A stretch of DNA of 64,000 nt from Allobranchiibius sp. CTAmp26 (GCF_017565405.1 NZ_JAGEKR010000006.1:155537-219536); one strand, 5' to 3'. Positions 15,214 to 26,574 are shown, numbered from the stretch's first letter. Program-made: numbers and translations. The notes: a model not told the origin generated them from the letters alone.

Positions 15214-16569
15214 ATGACCTCTTCGATCCTGTGGTTCCGCCGCGACCTGCGACTGCGCGACCACCCGGCGCTCAATGCCGCGGTGGAGCAGGCGGGCGCG
15301 CAAGGAGTGGTCCCGCTGTTCGTCATCGAGCCTGCGCTGTGGGACGGAGCAGGCGACTCCCGCCGGCGGTGGCTCGCTGCGACCTTGCGGTCCCTGGACG
15401 ACGCATGCAACGGCCGGCTGACCGTGCGCCGCGGTGACCCGGCGCAGGTGGTGGCGCAGGTCGCCCACGAGCACCACGCCGACTCCGTGCACGTCTCCCG
15501 AGAGACCACGCCGTACGGCAGGCGGCGCGACGAGCGGGTCGGAGCGGCCCTCGGCGACGGCGTGCGCCTCGTCGAGACCGGCACGCCGTACGCCGTGGGT
15601 CCCGGCGTCATCGTCAACGGCAGCGGCTCTCCGTACAAGGTGTTCACCGCCTTCTCCCGCTCGTGGCACGACCACGGATGGCCGACGCCTGCCGAGCGTC
15701 CGGCCCGCATCCACTGGGTCGACGGCGGCTCCGGCGACGACGCGGAGAAGCTCATCGCGGACGCCGCCGGGGGCGAGCTGGACTTCGAGGTGGGAGAGGA
15801 CGCGGCGCACCAGCGGTGGGAGGACTTCCTGGACGGCCCGGTCGACCATTACGGCACCGACCGCGACCGCCCCGCCAAGGACGGCACCTCGCGACTCTCG
15901 CCTTACCTCAAGCTCGGGGTGCTGCACCCGCGCACCCTGCTCGCCGATCTGGCCCACAAACGCTCCGACGGGGCCCAGACCTACCGCACCGAGATCGCCT
16001 GGCGCGAGTTCTACGCCGACGTGCTCTGGCATCAGCCGCGTTCGTCCTGGCACGACTTGCGCGACCAGCTGTCGGGCATGACGTACGACGAGCCCACACG
16101 GGCGATCGAGGCCTGGAAGGCGGGGGAGACCGGCTACCCCATCGTGGACGCGGGGATGCGTCAGCTGCTCGAGACCGGGTGGATGCACAACCGGCTGCGG
16201 ATGATCACGGCCAGCTTCCTCACCAAGGACCTGCACGTGTGGTGGCCCGTGGGCGCCCGACACTTCCTGGACCACCTCGTCGACGGCGACGTGGCGTCCA
16301 ACAACCACGGCTGGCAGTGGGTCGCGGGCACCGGCACCGACGCCTCGCCGTACTTCCGGGTCTTCAACCCGGTCACCCAGGGCCAGAAGTTCGACCCGGA
16401 CGGTGCGTACGTGCGCCGGTGGGTGCCGCAACTGCGGCACCTGCAGGGCAAGGCCACCCATGAGCCGTGGACCGTCGACGACGGGTACGCCGAGGGTTAC
16501 CCCGAGCGCATCGTGGACCACGCCGACGAACGGAAGGAGGCGCTGCGTCGCTACGAGGCGGCACGCTGA
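15214..16569 (+). CDS. Deoxyribodipyrimidine photolyase / cryptochrome family
   Basis: 451 residues. The N-terminal photolyase alpha/beta domain starts ILWFRRDLRLRDHPAL and would hold an antenna chromophore. The C-terminal FAD domain contains RLSPYLKLGVLHPRT, WREFYADVLW, the GYPIVDAGMRQLLETGWMHN region and WASNNHGWQW-like VASNNHGWQWVAGTGTDASP, followed by YFRVFNPVTQ. These are the flavin and lesion-contact motifs of class I CPD photolyases, so light-driven repair of UV cyclobutane dimers is likely. It is divergent from the wax synthase gene with 72 bases between the starts, and is followed 20 bases later by the nucleotide-sugar dehydrogenase gene. Confidence 0.95.
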   Translation: MTSSILWFRRDLRLRDHPALNAAVEQAGAQGVVPLFVIEPALWDGAGDSRRRWLAATLRSLDDACNGRLTVRRGDPAQVVAQVAHEHHADSVHVSRETTPYGRRRDERVGAALGDGVRLVETGTPYAVGPGVIVNGSGSPYKVFTAFSRSWHDHGWPTPAERPARIHWVDGGSGDDAEKLIADAAGGELDFEVGEDAAHQRWEDFLDGPVDHYGTDRDRPAKDGTSRLSPYLKLGVLHPRTLLADLAHKRSDGAQTYRTEIAWREFYADVLWHQPRSSWHDLRDQLSGMTYDEPTRAIEAWKAGETGYPIVDAGMRQLLETGWMHNRLRMITASFLTKDLHVWWPVGARHFLDHLVDGDVASNNHGWQWVAGTGTDASPYFRVFNPVTQGQKFDPDGAYVRRWVPQLRHLQGKATHEPWTVDDGYAEGYPERIVDHADERKEALRRYEAAR

Positions 16570-16589
16570 ATCCCTGACAGGATGACGCC

Positions 16590-17774
16590 ATGAATCGCAA
16601 GATCGTGGTCGTCGGCATGGGATATGTCGGCCTGTCCAATGCTGTGCTCCTGGCGCAGCACAACGACGTGCTGGGCACCGACCTGGACGCGTCCAGGATC
16701 GAGGCACTGCAGGCCGGGGTCAGTCCCATCAGCGACCCCGAGCTGGAGGACTATCTCGCGCACGCCGACCTGCGGCTGACCTTCGCCACGGACCCGCGGC
16801 CCGGGTACGTCGATGCCGACTTCGTGATCGTTGCGACCCCGACCGACTACGACCCGGTGACCAACTACTTCGACACCTCCAGCGTCGAGAGCGTCATCCG
16901 CGACGTTCTCGACAGCGGGAGCACCTCGACGATCGTCATCAAGTCCACGATCCCGGTGGGCTGCGTGCACGCGCTGCGCGAGCAGTTCGGCACCGAGGCG
17001 ATCCTGCACTCCCCGGAGTTCCTGCGGGAGGGTCGCGCCCTGTACGACAACCTGCACCCGTCGCGCATCATCGTGGGCGCGCAGACGCAGGAGGCGAAGG
17101 AGTTCGGCGAGCTGCTGCGCGAGGGCGCCGAGGCAGACGGGACCGACGGCGAGATCGCGATGCTGCTCACCTCCAGCAAGGAGGCCGAGGCGATCAAGCT
17201 CTTCTCCAACACCTTCCTCGCGATGCGGGTCGCCTACTTCAACGAGCTCGACACCTTCGCGATCACCCACGGCGTCGACAGCCGCCAGATCATCGACGGC
17301 GTCAGCCTCGACCCGCGCATCGGCAGCCACTACAACAACCCGTCCTTCGGGTACGGGGGTTACTGCCTCCCCAAGGACACCAAGCAGTTGCTCGCCAACT
17401 ACCGGGACGTCCCGCAGAAGCTGGTGGAGGCCATCGTCGGCGCGAACACCACCCGCAAGGACTTCATCGCCACGGACATCCTGCGCCGCAACCCCTCCGT
17501 CGTCGGGATCCACCGGCTCATCATGAAGACCGGCTCGGACAACTTCCGGGCCAGCAGTGTGCAGGGAATCATGAAGCGCATCAAGGCCAAGGGCGTCGAG
17601 GTGATCGTCTACGAGCCGGAGCTGGAGGGCGACACCTTCTTCGGCTCCCGCATCGTGTCCGACCTGCAGGAGTTCATCGCCGCAGCCGACGTGATCGTGG
17701 CGAACCGGCATTCCGCGGAGCTTGCCGTGGCCGGTGAGAAGGTCTACACCCGCGACCTCTTCGGCGGAGACTGA
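16590..17774 (+). CDS. ugd: Nucleotide-sugar dehydrogenase (UDP-glucose 6-dehydrogenase type)
   Basis: 394 residues, similar to the short enterobacterial Ugd. The Rossmann motif [18 protein letters not shown] opens the protein; [27 protein letters not shown] and [16 protein letters not shown] follow, and the catalytic Cys259 lies in [15 protein letters not shown]. It oxidises the C6 alcohol of a UDP-hexose to the carboxylate with two NAD+, giving UDP-glucuronate for envelope polysaccharide. Its substrate could also be UDP-galactose or another NDP-sugar. No glycosyltransferase is adjacent; the gene may be transcribed with the photolyase gene 20 bases upstream. Confidence 0.9.
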   Translation: MNRKIVVVGMGYVGLSNAVLLAQHNDVLGTDLDASRIEALQAGVSPISDPELEDYLAHADLRLTFATDPRPGYVDADFVIVATPTDYDPVTNYFDTSSVESVIRDVLDSGSTSTIVIKSTIPVGCVHALREQFGTEAILHSPEFLREGRALYDNLHPSRIIVGAQTQEAKEFGELLREGAEADGTDGEIAMLLTSSKEAEAIKLFSNTFLAMRVAYFNELDTFAITHGVDSRQIIDGVSLDPRIGSHYNNPSFGYGGYCLPKDTKQLLANYRDVPQKLVEAIVGANTTRKDFIATDILRRNPSVVGIHRLIMKTGSDNFRASSVQGIMKRIKAKGVEVIVYEPELEGDTFFGSRIVSDLQEFIAAADVIVANRHSAELAVAGEKVYTRDLFGGD

Positions 17775-17818
17775 CCGAGGGCCGCCTCAGCCCGACGCGC
17801 GCGGCGTACCGTGATCGG

Positions 17819-20106
<2,288 letters not shown>

Positions 20107-20107
<1 letters not shown>

Positions 20108-20997
20108 TGGGCCGGATCACCACGCGCCACAAGGCCGTCCGCTTCGATATGGCGGGGGAGTCGCGCGGCCGGATCGACACGGTCGCCGTCGAGGAACCCC
20201 TGGAGATCCGGGTCGGCGGTGAGCAACTGACCGTCACGATGCGCACGCCCGGTCACGACATGGAGCTGGTCCACGGCTTCCTGCTCGCCGAGGGAGTCAT
20301 CCGGCACCGGGACGACGTCCTCCTCGCCAGGTACTGCAGCGACACCGAGACGCTCAACGTCGTCGACGTGACGCTGCGCGACGCGACTCGGCCGCTGCCG
20401 GTGAGCGCGCAGCGCAGCCTGGTCATGCACGGCGGCTGCGGGCTGTGCGGCAAGACCACCATCGACGCCGTCCTGGCCGCGACACCGCCGGCGGCCGACG
20501 CGCAGGCGGGCGATGCGACCGAGCCGGCCTGGACGCCGCAGATCCTGGCGCGGTGCGCGGCCGGGTTGCGTGAGGGGCAGGCGGTGTTCGAGCGGACCGG
20601 GGGAGTGCATGCGGCGGGGCTGTTCAACGCGAGTGCACGTGCGCTGGTGGTGCGCGAGGACATCGGCCGGCACAACGCGGTGGACAAGGCGATCGGCTGG
20701 TCGGTCATGCACGAGGAGCCCGGCGCCGACCGCTCCGCCCTGGGGCTGATCGTGACGTCCCGGGCGTCGTTCGAGATCGTCCAGAAGGCGGCGATGGCCG
20801 GCATCCGGCTGCTGGCCTGCGTGTCGGCGCCGTCGAGCCTGGCGATCGAGGCGGCCCAGGAGCTGGGGTTGACCCTGGTGGGTTTCCTGCGCGAGGACCG
20901 GATGACCGCGTTCGCCCACCCGCAGCGGTTACAGGCTGGGAAGGGACACGGGCAGGCTCAGGCACGGGTCGCCGAGGGGCGGATGGTCACCAACTAG
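20107..20997 (+). CDS. fdhD: Formate dehydrogenase accessory sulfurtransferase FdhD
   Basis: 296 residues. The start ATG shares its A with the TGA of the molybdoenzyme gene (20105-20107), so the two are coupled. Motifs: VEEPLEIRV, the redox/sulfur-transfer loop MHGGCGLCGKTT (CxxC-type pair), FERTGGVHAAGLF, EDIGRHNAVDKAIG and SRASFEIVQKAAMAGI. FdhD takes sulfur from the IscS desulfurase and delivers it to the bis-MGD cofactor of its partner, which is required for activity. Its direct coupling strongly suggests that the upstream FdhF/YdeP protein is the client. The frame also runs upstream through fdhF, but only the part from 20107 resembles FdhD. Confidence 0.96.
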
Positions 20998-21007
20998 GCT
21001 GCGCGCT

Positions 21008-21640
21008 GTGCGGGACAAGGGTGCGGAGGGTGAAGCGGCGCGGACGCCGCAGCCCGTCAGCCACCGCATCGTGACCGTCCCCAACATCCTGTCGACCGCC
21101 CGGCTCGTCGGCGTGCCCATCTTCCTGGTCCTGATCCTGCAGCGGCAGGACCTGTGGGCGCTGCTGGTGCTGGTGCTGTCGGGGATCACCGACTACCTCG
21201 ACGGGAAGATCGCCCGCGCGTACGGGCTGGTCTCACGCTTGGGCCAGTTGCTCGACCCCACCGCCGACCGTCTCTACATCCTGTCCACCTTGCTCGGGCT
21301 GGCCTGGCGGCACATCATCCCCTGGTGGCTCGTCGGCCTGCTCGTCCTGCGCGAGCTGTTCGTCCTCGCCCTCGGTCCGGTCCTGCAGATCCACCACCTG
21401 CCGATCCCACCGGTGCACTTCATCGGCAAGGCCGCGACATTCAACCTCATCTACGCGTTCCCATTGGTGCTGCTCGGGCAGCAGTCCGGGGTGGTCGGCA
21501 CTGTCGCGCTGCCCGTCGGCTGGGCCTTCGTGTGGTGGGGGACGGGGCTGTACTGGGTCGCCGGCGTGCTGTACGCCGAGCACGTACGTCAGATGGTGCG
21601 CGACCGGCCCGGCACGACTCGCGAGCAGGTGGACGCGTGA
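21008..21640 (+). CDS. CDP-alcohol phosphatidyltransferase (PgsA2-like)
   Basis: 210 residues from GTG. The family signature DG(x2)AR(x8)G(x3)D(x3)D is complete: DYLDGKIARAYGLVSRLGQL followed by LDPTADR. Four to six hydrophobic helices surround it. It would exchange CMP of CDP-diacylglycerol for an alcohol phosphate at the membrane. Position at the head of the DUF881/small-basic-protein block matches Rv1822 (annotated pgsA2) in M. tuberculosis; whether the product is phosphatidylglycerol phosphate, cardiolipin or another lipid is not decided by sequence. The stop overlaps the next gene (GTGATG), so translation is coupled. Confidence 0.92.
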   Translation: MRDKGAEGEAARTPQPVSHRIVTVPNILSTARLVGVPIFLVLILQRQDLWALLVLVLSGITDYLDGKIARAYGLVSRLGQLLDPTADRLYILSTLLGLAWRHIIPWWLVGLLVLRELFVLALGPVLQIHHLPIPPVHFIGKAATFNLIYAFPLVLLGQQSGVVGTVALPVGWAFVWWGTGLYWVAGVLYAEHVRQMVRDRPGTTREQVDA

Positions 21641-22527
21641 TGTCCGGTGCCACCGACCAGCAGGCCACCCGGCCGCCCCGGGATCCGGCGGCCTCCATGT
21701 CGCTGATCACCGAGCTGATGAAGAACCCGGTGGACCCGGCCTACCGCCAGGAGGCCGACCGCCGGAAGGCCGCCGGTGACATCGTCTCGACCGGCCGCCG
21801 CTCGCCGATCCTGATCGCCGTGGTGATCCTGCTCGGGTTCGCTTTGGCCACAGCGGTGTCCGCCCTGCGGGTGCCTCGTACGCAACTGGATCGGCAGCGC
21901 ACCACGCTGATCTCCAGGATCCACCAGGAACAGGGCGACATCGCCGCCAGCTCACGACGCATCACCGGTCTGCGAGGCGAGATCGGCACCCTGCAGAACA
22001 AGGCATTGGCGCGTAACAACGGAGCCAGCACCGCCGCACAGCTGAACGCGCTCGGCGCCAGCACCGGGCTCGTGGCCGTGCACGGGCCGGGAGTGGTCCT
22101 CAGCGTGGACAACGCACCCACCGGCAGCGCGGGCGCGGGCGTCGACCCGCGGCACCAGCAGGGCACTGACACGACGTCCGCCGAGGGCCAGGTGACGTCG
22201 TCGGACCTGCAACTGGTCGTCGACGGCATGTGGCAGGGTGGCGCCGAAGCCATCGCGATCAACGGTCAGCGCCTCACCGCCCAGAGCGCCATTCGATCCG
22301 CCGGGGAGGCGATTCTCGTCAACTTCCAGCCTTTGCAACCGCCGTATGTCGTCTCGGCGATCGGGCCGCCGTCGCTGCGTTCTGCGTTCGGCGACTCCGA
22401 AGGAGGGATCTACCTGCACGGACTGGCCAGCGGATACGGCATCCGCACGAACCTGAGCTCCGACGGTTCGTTGAAACTGCCCGCCGCCGTCGTGGCCGAC
22501 CCGCGCTACGCCAAGGCGACCCGGTGA
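21640..22527 (+). CDS. DUF881 family membrane-anchored protein (first copy)
   Basis: 295 residues. A cytoplasmic N-tail of about 55 residues precedes one TM helix (about 56-74, SPILIAVVILLGFALATAVS), then a coiled-coil-like stretch (about 82-125) and the extracytoplasmic DUF881 domain (GLVAVHGPGVVLSVDNAP to the C-terminus, with VDGMWQGGAEAIAINGQRL). It corresponds to Rv1823. DUF881 proteins co-occur with the small basic protein DUF1290 in Gram-positives, and the triplet is thought to work at the division/envelope site, but no mechanism is established. The ATG overlaps the preceding stop; the following gene overlaps by 4 bases. Confidence 0.9.
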   Translation: MSGATDQQATRPPRDPAASMSLITELMKNPVDPAYRQEADRRKAAGDIVSTGRRSPILIAVVILLGFALATAVSALRVPRTQLDRQRTTLISRIHQEQGDIAASSRRITGLRGEIGTLQNKALARNNGASTAAQLNALGASTGLVAVHGPGVVLSVDNAPTGSAGAGVDPRHQQGTDTTSAEGQVTSSDLQLVVDGMWQGGAEAIAINGQRLTAQSAIRSAGEAILVNFQPLQPPYVVSAIGPPSLRSAFGDSEGGIYLHGLASGYGIRTNLSSDGSLKLPAAVVADPRYAKATR

Positions 22528-22856
22528 TCCCCGCACTCGGGCTGATCGGGGGCCTGCTCCTCGGACTCTTCCTGCACCCGGACGTGCCGCTCTGGCTGCA
22601 GCCCTACCTTCCGGTCGCGGTCATCGCCGCGCTGGACGCCGTCTTCGGCGCGGTCCGGTCGATGCTCGACGGGATCTTCAGCGACAAGGTCTTCGTCGTG
22701 TCGTTCCTGTCCAACGTCGTCGTCGCGGCCCTGATCGTCTTCATGGGCGACCAGCTCGGCGTCGGATCCCAGCTGTCGACCGCGGTGGTCGTCGTGCTGG
22801 GCCTGCGGATCTTCTCCAACGTCGCCGCGATCCGCCGGCACCTCTTCCACGCATGA
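22524..22856 (+). CDS. Small basic protein (DUF1290/SBP)
   Basis: 110 residues from a GTG that overlaps the DUF881 stop. Three hydrophobic helices (about 2-18, 25-45 and 55-100 in two parts) with the family motif PYLPVAVIAALDAVFGAVRS and IFSDKVFVVSFLSNVVVAAL. It matches Rv1824 by position and sequence pattern. SBP is an integral membrane protein always found between two DUF881 genes in this block; its biochemical role is unknown. Overlaps at both ends (GTGATG.. and ATGA) suggest fixed stoichiometry with its neighbours. Confidence 0.92.
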   Translation: MIPALGLIGGLLLGLFLHPDVPLWLQPYLPVAVIAALDAVFGAVRSMLDGIFSDKVFVVSFLSNVVVAALIVFMGDQLGVGSQLSTAVVVVLGLRIFSNVAAIRRHLFHA

Positions 22857-23593
22857 GCGTCGGGTCGGGCGAGTCGGGGTGGCGGACGCTGGCCCGGATG
22901 GGCCGTCCCCGGGCGACGAAGGCCAACGCCCTGGCCGCCGTACTCGCCGCGGCGCTCGGATTCGCGATGGTCACCCAGGTCCATCAGAACCGCTCCTCGG
23001 GACTGGACAACCTCTCCCAGGACGACCTGGTCGCCCTCCTCGACGGCGAGGCGCAGCAGGCCGTCCGCCTGGGCCACGAGAGCGACACGCTCACCTACAC
23101 CCGCGATCAGCTGCGCGGCAGCAGCGGCGATCAAGCGGCGCTCAGCGCAGCCCAGCAGCGTCTGACCCAGCTCGGCATCCTCGCGGGGACGCTGCCGGCC
23201 AAGGGGCCGGGCATCCGGGTGACCGTCGCCGATCCCAAGGCCGGCGTGCAGTCGGCCAACCTGCTGGATGCGGTCGAGGAGCTGCGCGATGCCGGCGCCG
23301 AGGCCATCCAGGTGAACTCGGTGCGCGTCGTGGCGAGCACCTACTTCTCGACCGGCAGTGACAACCGCCTGCAGGTCGACGGGACCGCGATCAGCCCGCC
23401 GTACGTGCTGCTGGCCATCGGCGACCCGCACACCATGTCGACCGCGATGGCCATTCCGGGTGGCGTGGTGAGCACGCTGCGCCAGTTGGGCGCCACGACC
23501 GTGGTGACCAGCTCGACGGCCGTGTCGGTGAGTGCGTTGCGAGCCCGAAGCGGCGATCGTTACGCTCAGCCCGACACCACGTCGACCGGCTGA
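22853..23593 (+). CDS. DUF881 family membrane-anchored protein (second copy)
   Basis: 246 residues. A basic N-terminus, one TM helix (about 24-42, NALAAVLAAALGFAMVTQV), a helical region (about 50-105) and the DUF881 domain with GPGIRVTVADPKAGVQSANL, VEELRDAGAEAIQVNSVRVV and SPPYVLLAIGDP. It corresponds to Rv1825. Compared with the first copy it has a shorter cytoplasmic tail and lacks the Gly/Ala insertion, so the two probably form a hetero-oligomer. The ATG overlaps the stop of the small basic protein gene; gcvH follows after 44 bases. Confidence 0.9.
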   Translation: MSVGSGESGWRTLARMGRPRATKANALAAVLAAALGFAMVTQVHQNRSSGLDNLSQDDLVALLDGEAQQAVRLGHESDTLTYTRDQLRGSSGDQAALSAAQQRLTQLGILAGTLPAKGPGIRVTVADPKAGVQSANLLDAVEELRDAGAEAIQVNSVRVVASTYFSTGSDNRLQVDGTAISPPYVLLAIGDPHTMSTAMAIPGGVVSTLRQLGATTVVTSSTAVSVSALRARSGDRYAQPDTTSTG

Positions 23594-23637
23594 CCGGCCG
23601 AGCCCGACCTACCGCCTGCCTTATCTCGAGGAGCCCC

Positions 23638-24024
23638 ATGTCCCAGCTGGAGTACCCCGCCGACCTGCGTTACACCGAGGATCACGAGTGGGTGCGAGAG
23701 CAGGGCGACGTGGTGCGGATCGGCATCACGGCCTTCGCACAGGACGCGCTCGGCGACGTGGTGTACGTCAGCCTTCCCGCTGTCGGCGACCAGCTCACCT
23801 CGGGTGACTCCTGCGGCGAGGTCGAGTCGACCAAGTCGGTCAGCGACCTCTACGCGCCGCTCGCCGGCGAGGTCACCGCGGTGAACGAAAGCCTCGACAG
23901 CACACCGGAGTTGATCAACACCGACCCCTACGGTGAAGGTTGGATGTTCGAGTTGCGCGTCGCCGACGCATCGGCGGTCGCGGCCCTGCAGGACGCCGAC
24001 GCGTACACCGCGTCGCTGGGCTGA
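23638..24024 (+). CDS. gcvH: Glycine cleavage system H protein
   Basis: 128 residues, the usual size. The lipoyl-attachment site is VESTKSVSDLY with Lys66. TEDHEWVR near the N-terminus and GITAFAQDALGDVVYVSLP are family landmarks. GcvH carries the aminomethyl group between the P, T and L proteins of glycine cleavage. GAGGAG lies eight bases before the ATG. gcvP is encoded 2.8 kb downstream with its own riboswitch; gcvT and lpd are not in the window. The gcvH promoter is not obvious, so it may be co-transcribed with the DUF881 block. Confidence 0.97.
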   Translation: MSQLEYPADLRYTEDHEWVREQGDVVRIGITAFAQDALGDVVYVSLPAVGDQLTSGDSCGEVESTKSVSDLYAPLAGEVTAVNESLDSTPELINTDPYGEGWMFELRVADASAVAALQDADAYTASLG

Positions 24025-24102
24025 ACCGAGCACTTCCATCGGGCCTGCCACGGCACGGCCCGCCTCACCGACCCCGATACACCGATCACATAGGGTGACG
24101 CA

Positions 24103-24537
24103 ATGACCGAACAGCCGGCGTCCGGCGACACCACCGCACGCATCCCCGCAGCCGCGGCCGAGCCGGCCGATCCGGCCGCGTCGAACGAGGTGCGCCTGTC
24201 CAGCGTGGACCAGGCGACGATCGACGCGCTGCGTCCGGGAACGGCTCTTCTCATCTCTCAGCGCGGGCCCGGTTCGGGGGCGAGGTTCCTGCTCGACGCC
24301 GACGAGGTCAGTTCCGGGCGCCACCCGGACAGCGACATCTTCCTCGACGACGTCACCGTGTCGCGGCGGCACGCGATCTTCCGACGCACCGGCCAGGGGT
24401 ACACGGTGCAGGACGTGGGGTCGCTCAACGGCACCTACGTGAACGGCCAGATCACCGACTCGGCACCGCTGCAGACCGGCACGGAGGTCCAGATCGGCAA
24501 GTTCCGCCTGGTCTACTACGGTGCCGCCGGCTCCTGA
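24103..24537 (+). CDS. garA: FHA-domain regulator GarA/OdhI
   Basis: 144 residues. The C-terminal FHA domain (about 45-140) is intact: SGRHPDSDIFLDDVTVSRRH, then VGSLNGTYVNG and QIGKFRLVYY, including the phosphothreonine-binding Arg, Ser and Asn. In mycobacteria GarA inhibits 2-oxoglutarate dehydrogenase and glutamate dehydrogenase and is switched off when PknB/PknG phosphorylate an N-terminal ETTS motif. Here the N-tail (about 1-45, Ala/Pro-rich) has GDTTARIP instead: both Thr remain but the flanks differ. A TAGGGT -10-like box ends six bases before the ATG, suggesting a leaderless start. The end overlaps ftsR by 17 bases. Confidence 0.95.
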   Translation: MTEQPASGDTTARIPAAAAEPADPAASNEVRLSSVDQATIDALRPGTALLISQRGPGSGARFLLDADEVSSGRHPDSDIFLDDVTVSRRHAIFRRTGQGYTVQDVGSLNGTYVNGQITDSAPLQTGTEVQIGKFRLVYYGAAGS

Positions 24538-25231
24538 GGGCGGCAGCCACACCGTCGGCGCCGTCCTCGCGCTGCTGCGGGAGGACTTTCCCGACCTGAC
24601 GATCTCCAAGGTCCGCTTCCTGGACGCCGAGGGTCTGGTCAGTCCGGGGCGCTCGCCGTCGGGATATCGCCGGTACAGCAACGCCGACCTCGATCGTCTG
24701 CGGTTCGTCCTCACCGCCCAGCGCGACCGCTTCTGGCCGTTGAAGGTCATCCGCGAGGCGCTCGACGCCTACGACCGCGGGCTCCAACCGCCCCAGGGTC
24801 CCGACGCACGTCCCGTTGCGCCACCACCCGTCGGCGATCCCGCGCTGCGCGCGCCCGATGCCCCACTCCGAGAAGAACGCGAGAAGCGCGCCGAGCCGCC
24901 CCTGCGACTGACCCTCGCCGAGGTGGCGCGCGGGTCAGGGCTGAACGAGGCGCAGGTGCGCGATCTCGCCGGCTTCGGGCTGATCACTCCGGACGCCGGC
25001 TACTTCGACCGTCAGGCCCTGGTCGTCGCCCGCAGTGCGGCGGCGCTGATGGCTCGCGGTCTCGGGGCCCGGCATCTGCGTACCTTCCGGCTGGCCGCCG
25101 AACGAGAGGCCGCGATGGTCGCGCAGCTGCGTGGCCGAGGCGGCCGGGGCGCCGAGAGCGAGCAGGTCGTCGGCGAGTGTTTGGCGCTGCATCTCGCCCT
25201 CCTGCGGGCGCAGGTAGCGTTACACCCATGA
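24521..25231 (+). CDS. ftsR: MerR-family regulator FtsR (Rv1828-like)
   Basis: 236 residues from GTG, overlapping garA by 17 bases. The N-terminal winged helix (about 10-80) has LTISKVRFLDAEGLVSPGRS followed by GYRRYSNADLDRLRFVL, the MerR DNA-recognition pattern. The C-terminal part (about 110-235) is a second helical domain (LTLAEVARGSGLNEAQVRDL) that lacks metal-binding Cys. In Corynebacterium the orthologue FtsR activates ftsZ, and in M. tuberculosis it is Rv1828; position between garA and the DUF151 gene matches. A Pro-rich linker of about 35 residues joins the domains. Its stop overlaps the next start (ATGA). Confidence 0.9.
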   Translation: MPPAPEGGSHTVGAVLALLREDFPDLTISKVRFLDAEGLVSPGRSPSGYRRYSNADLDRLRFVLTAQRDRFWPLKVIREALDAYDRGLQPPQGPDARPVAPPPVGDPALRAPDAPLREEREKRAEPPLRLTLAEVARGSGLNEAQVRDLAGFGLITPDAGYFDRQALVVARSAAALMARGLGARHLRTFRLAAEREAAMVAQLRGRGGRGAESEQVVGECLALHLALLRAQVALHP

Positions 25232-25758
25232 GACGGGTCGATGTCATGGGTGTGCGGGTCGAGATGCCGACCAACAAGCCGATCGTCCTGCTGCGTGAGC
25301 GGGACGGCGAGCTCTATGTGCCGATCTGGATCGGCGCGCCGGAGGCGACCGCGATCGCGTACGCGCAGCAAGGGGTGGCGCCCCCGCGGCCGCTCACCCA
25401 CGACCTGCTGGTCAACGTGCTGACCGAGCTCGGACACACCCTGGAACACGTGGTGGTCAGCCGGATGGAGGACAGCGTCTTCTACGCCGAGCTCGTCGTC
25501 GACGGCGACACCACCATCAGCGCGCGATCCTCCGACGCGATCGCGATCGCGCTGCGGGCAGGGGTGTCGATCTACGTCGCGGACGAGATCTTCGACGAGG
25601 TCGGCGTCGCCGTGCCGGTCGAAGAGGACGACGAGGTCGAGAAATTCCGCGAATTCCTCGACAACGTGTCGGCCGAGGACTTCGAGACGTCCGAGGGCGA
25701 AGGGCCCGGCGAGGCGCCGGATAAGGGGCCGGATGACACACCCTCATCCTCCACTTGA
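25228..25758 (+). CDS. Bifunctional nuclease family protein (DUF151, Rv1829-like)
   Basis: 176 residues from ATG 25228 (overlapping the ftsR stop). The DUF151 core is about 1-135: MGVRVEMPTNKPIVLLRE, VPIWIGAPEATAIAYAQQG, then RPLTHDLLVNVL and ARSSDAIAIALRAGVSIYV. The C-terminal 40 residues are acidic (EDDEVEKFREFLDNVSAEDF onward) and probably disordered, as in actinobacterial orthologues. Some family members degrade DNA and RNA in vitro, hence the name; the physiological role is unsettled. It is conserved in this locus in mycobacteria (Rv1829). Confidence 0.92.
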   Translation: MRRVDVMGVRVEMPTNKPIVLLRERDGELYVPIWIGAPEATAIAYAQQGVAPPRPLTHDLLVNVLTELGHTLEHVVVSRMEDSVFYAELVVDGDTTISARSSDAIAIALRAGVSIYVADEIFDEVGVAVPVEEDDEVEKFREFLDNVSAEDFETSEGEGPGEAPDKGPDDTPSSST

Positions 25759-25892
25759 GGGTTACTGTTGCACGAACTGCCGCGACACGCCGAAATTAGT
25801 GATCGCCGGTCGTTGACCCCGCCTGCAGCGAGCCATACGTTGCGAGCACGGTTCAGGTGGTTCGCGGGCCCTCCGCAAAGCCATTCCGGCCG

Positions 25893-25928
25893 TAGAATGC
25901 AGGTACAGCAGCCCGTTCGTCGGGTTGC
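25893..25928 (+). promoter_or_regulatory. -10-like box and hairpin upstream of the second MerR gene
   Basis: The 210-base gap between the DUF151 and MerR genes holds TAGAAT (25893-25898), a good -10 box without a recognisable -35, and a hairpin GCAGCCCG / CGGGTTGC (about 25907-25928) between it and the ribosome site (CTGGAGG). It suggests that the MerR gene has its own promoter with a structured leader. Confidence 0.4.
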
Positions 25929-25968
25929 TCACGCGGGTCGGTAGGACCCCGGAAACTGGAGGTCGACC

Positions 25969-26574
25969 GTGGCTGCGACAGGCATGACAGGCGATGCTGC
26001 GTCGGGACTGCAGGACGGAACCCGCGGTGCGCAACCGCTGCAGGGCGCGCTGTTCGCGCACCCCGGCGAGGCGGCCGACACCGAGTCCGTCGGTTACCGC
26101 GGTCCGGCTGCCTGCAACGCGGCGGGTGTCACCTACCGGCAGCTGGACTACTGGGCCCGCACCGGTCTGCTCGAGCCGTCGGTACGCAACCCGTCGGGCT
26201 CCGGTCACCAGCGTCTCTACAGCTTCCGCGACATCCTCGTGCTCAAGGTCGTCAAGCGGCTCCTGGACACCGGGGTCTCCCTGCAGCAGATCCGGATCGC
26301 GGTCGGTGCCCTCCGGGCCCGTGGTGTGTCCGACCTCGCCGGGATCACCCTCATGTCCGACGGTGCGAGCGTCTACGAGTGCACCTCCGACGAGGAGGTC
26401 ATCGACCTGATGCGCGGCGGGCAGGGCGTCTTCGGGATCGCGCTCGGCTCGGTCTGGCGTGAGGTCGAAGGCACCTTGAGCGAACTGCCGAGCGAGCGGC
26501 CCGAGGCGCAGGAGCCTGCCGTGCACCCCGGTGACGAGCTGCGCCAGCGTCGCCAGGCCCGCCACGCCGGCTGA
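25969..26574 (+). CDS. MerR-family transcriptional regulator (Rv1830-like)
   Basis: 201 residues from GTG, preceded by GGAGG. An N-tail of about 40 residues (Ala/Gly-rich) leads to the winged helix GYRGPAACNAAGVTYRQLDY, WARTGLLEPSVRNPSGSGHQ, RLYSFRDILVLKVVKRLLD. The rest (about 115-195) contains GVSLQQIRIAVGALRARGV and a small domain ending in GVFGIALGSVWREVEG, without metal-binding Cys. It is the Rv1830 equivalent in the mycobacterial block. Its target is unknown; position directly before the riboswitch-controlled gcvP is conserved in related genomes but does not prove that it regulates it. Confidence 0.9.
   Translation: MAATGMTGDAASGLQDGTRGAQPLQGALFAHPGEAADTESVGYRGPAACNAAGVTYRQLDYWARTGLLEPSVRNPSGSGHQRLYSFRDILVLKVVKRLLDTGVSLQQIRIAVGALRARGVSDLAGITLMSDGASVYECTSDEEVIDLMRGGQGVFGIALGSVWREVEGTLSELPSERPEAQEPAVHPGDELRQRRQARHAG

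Noticed and set aside
15142..16707. N-terminal extension of the wax synthase frame to 987 codons
   Set aside because: The extension is antisense to the photolyase gene; similarity and a ribosome site begin at 15141.
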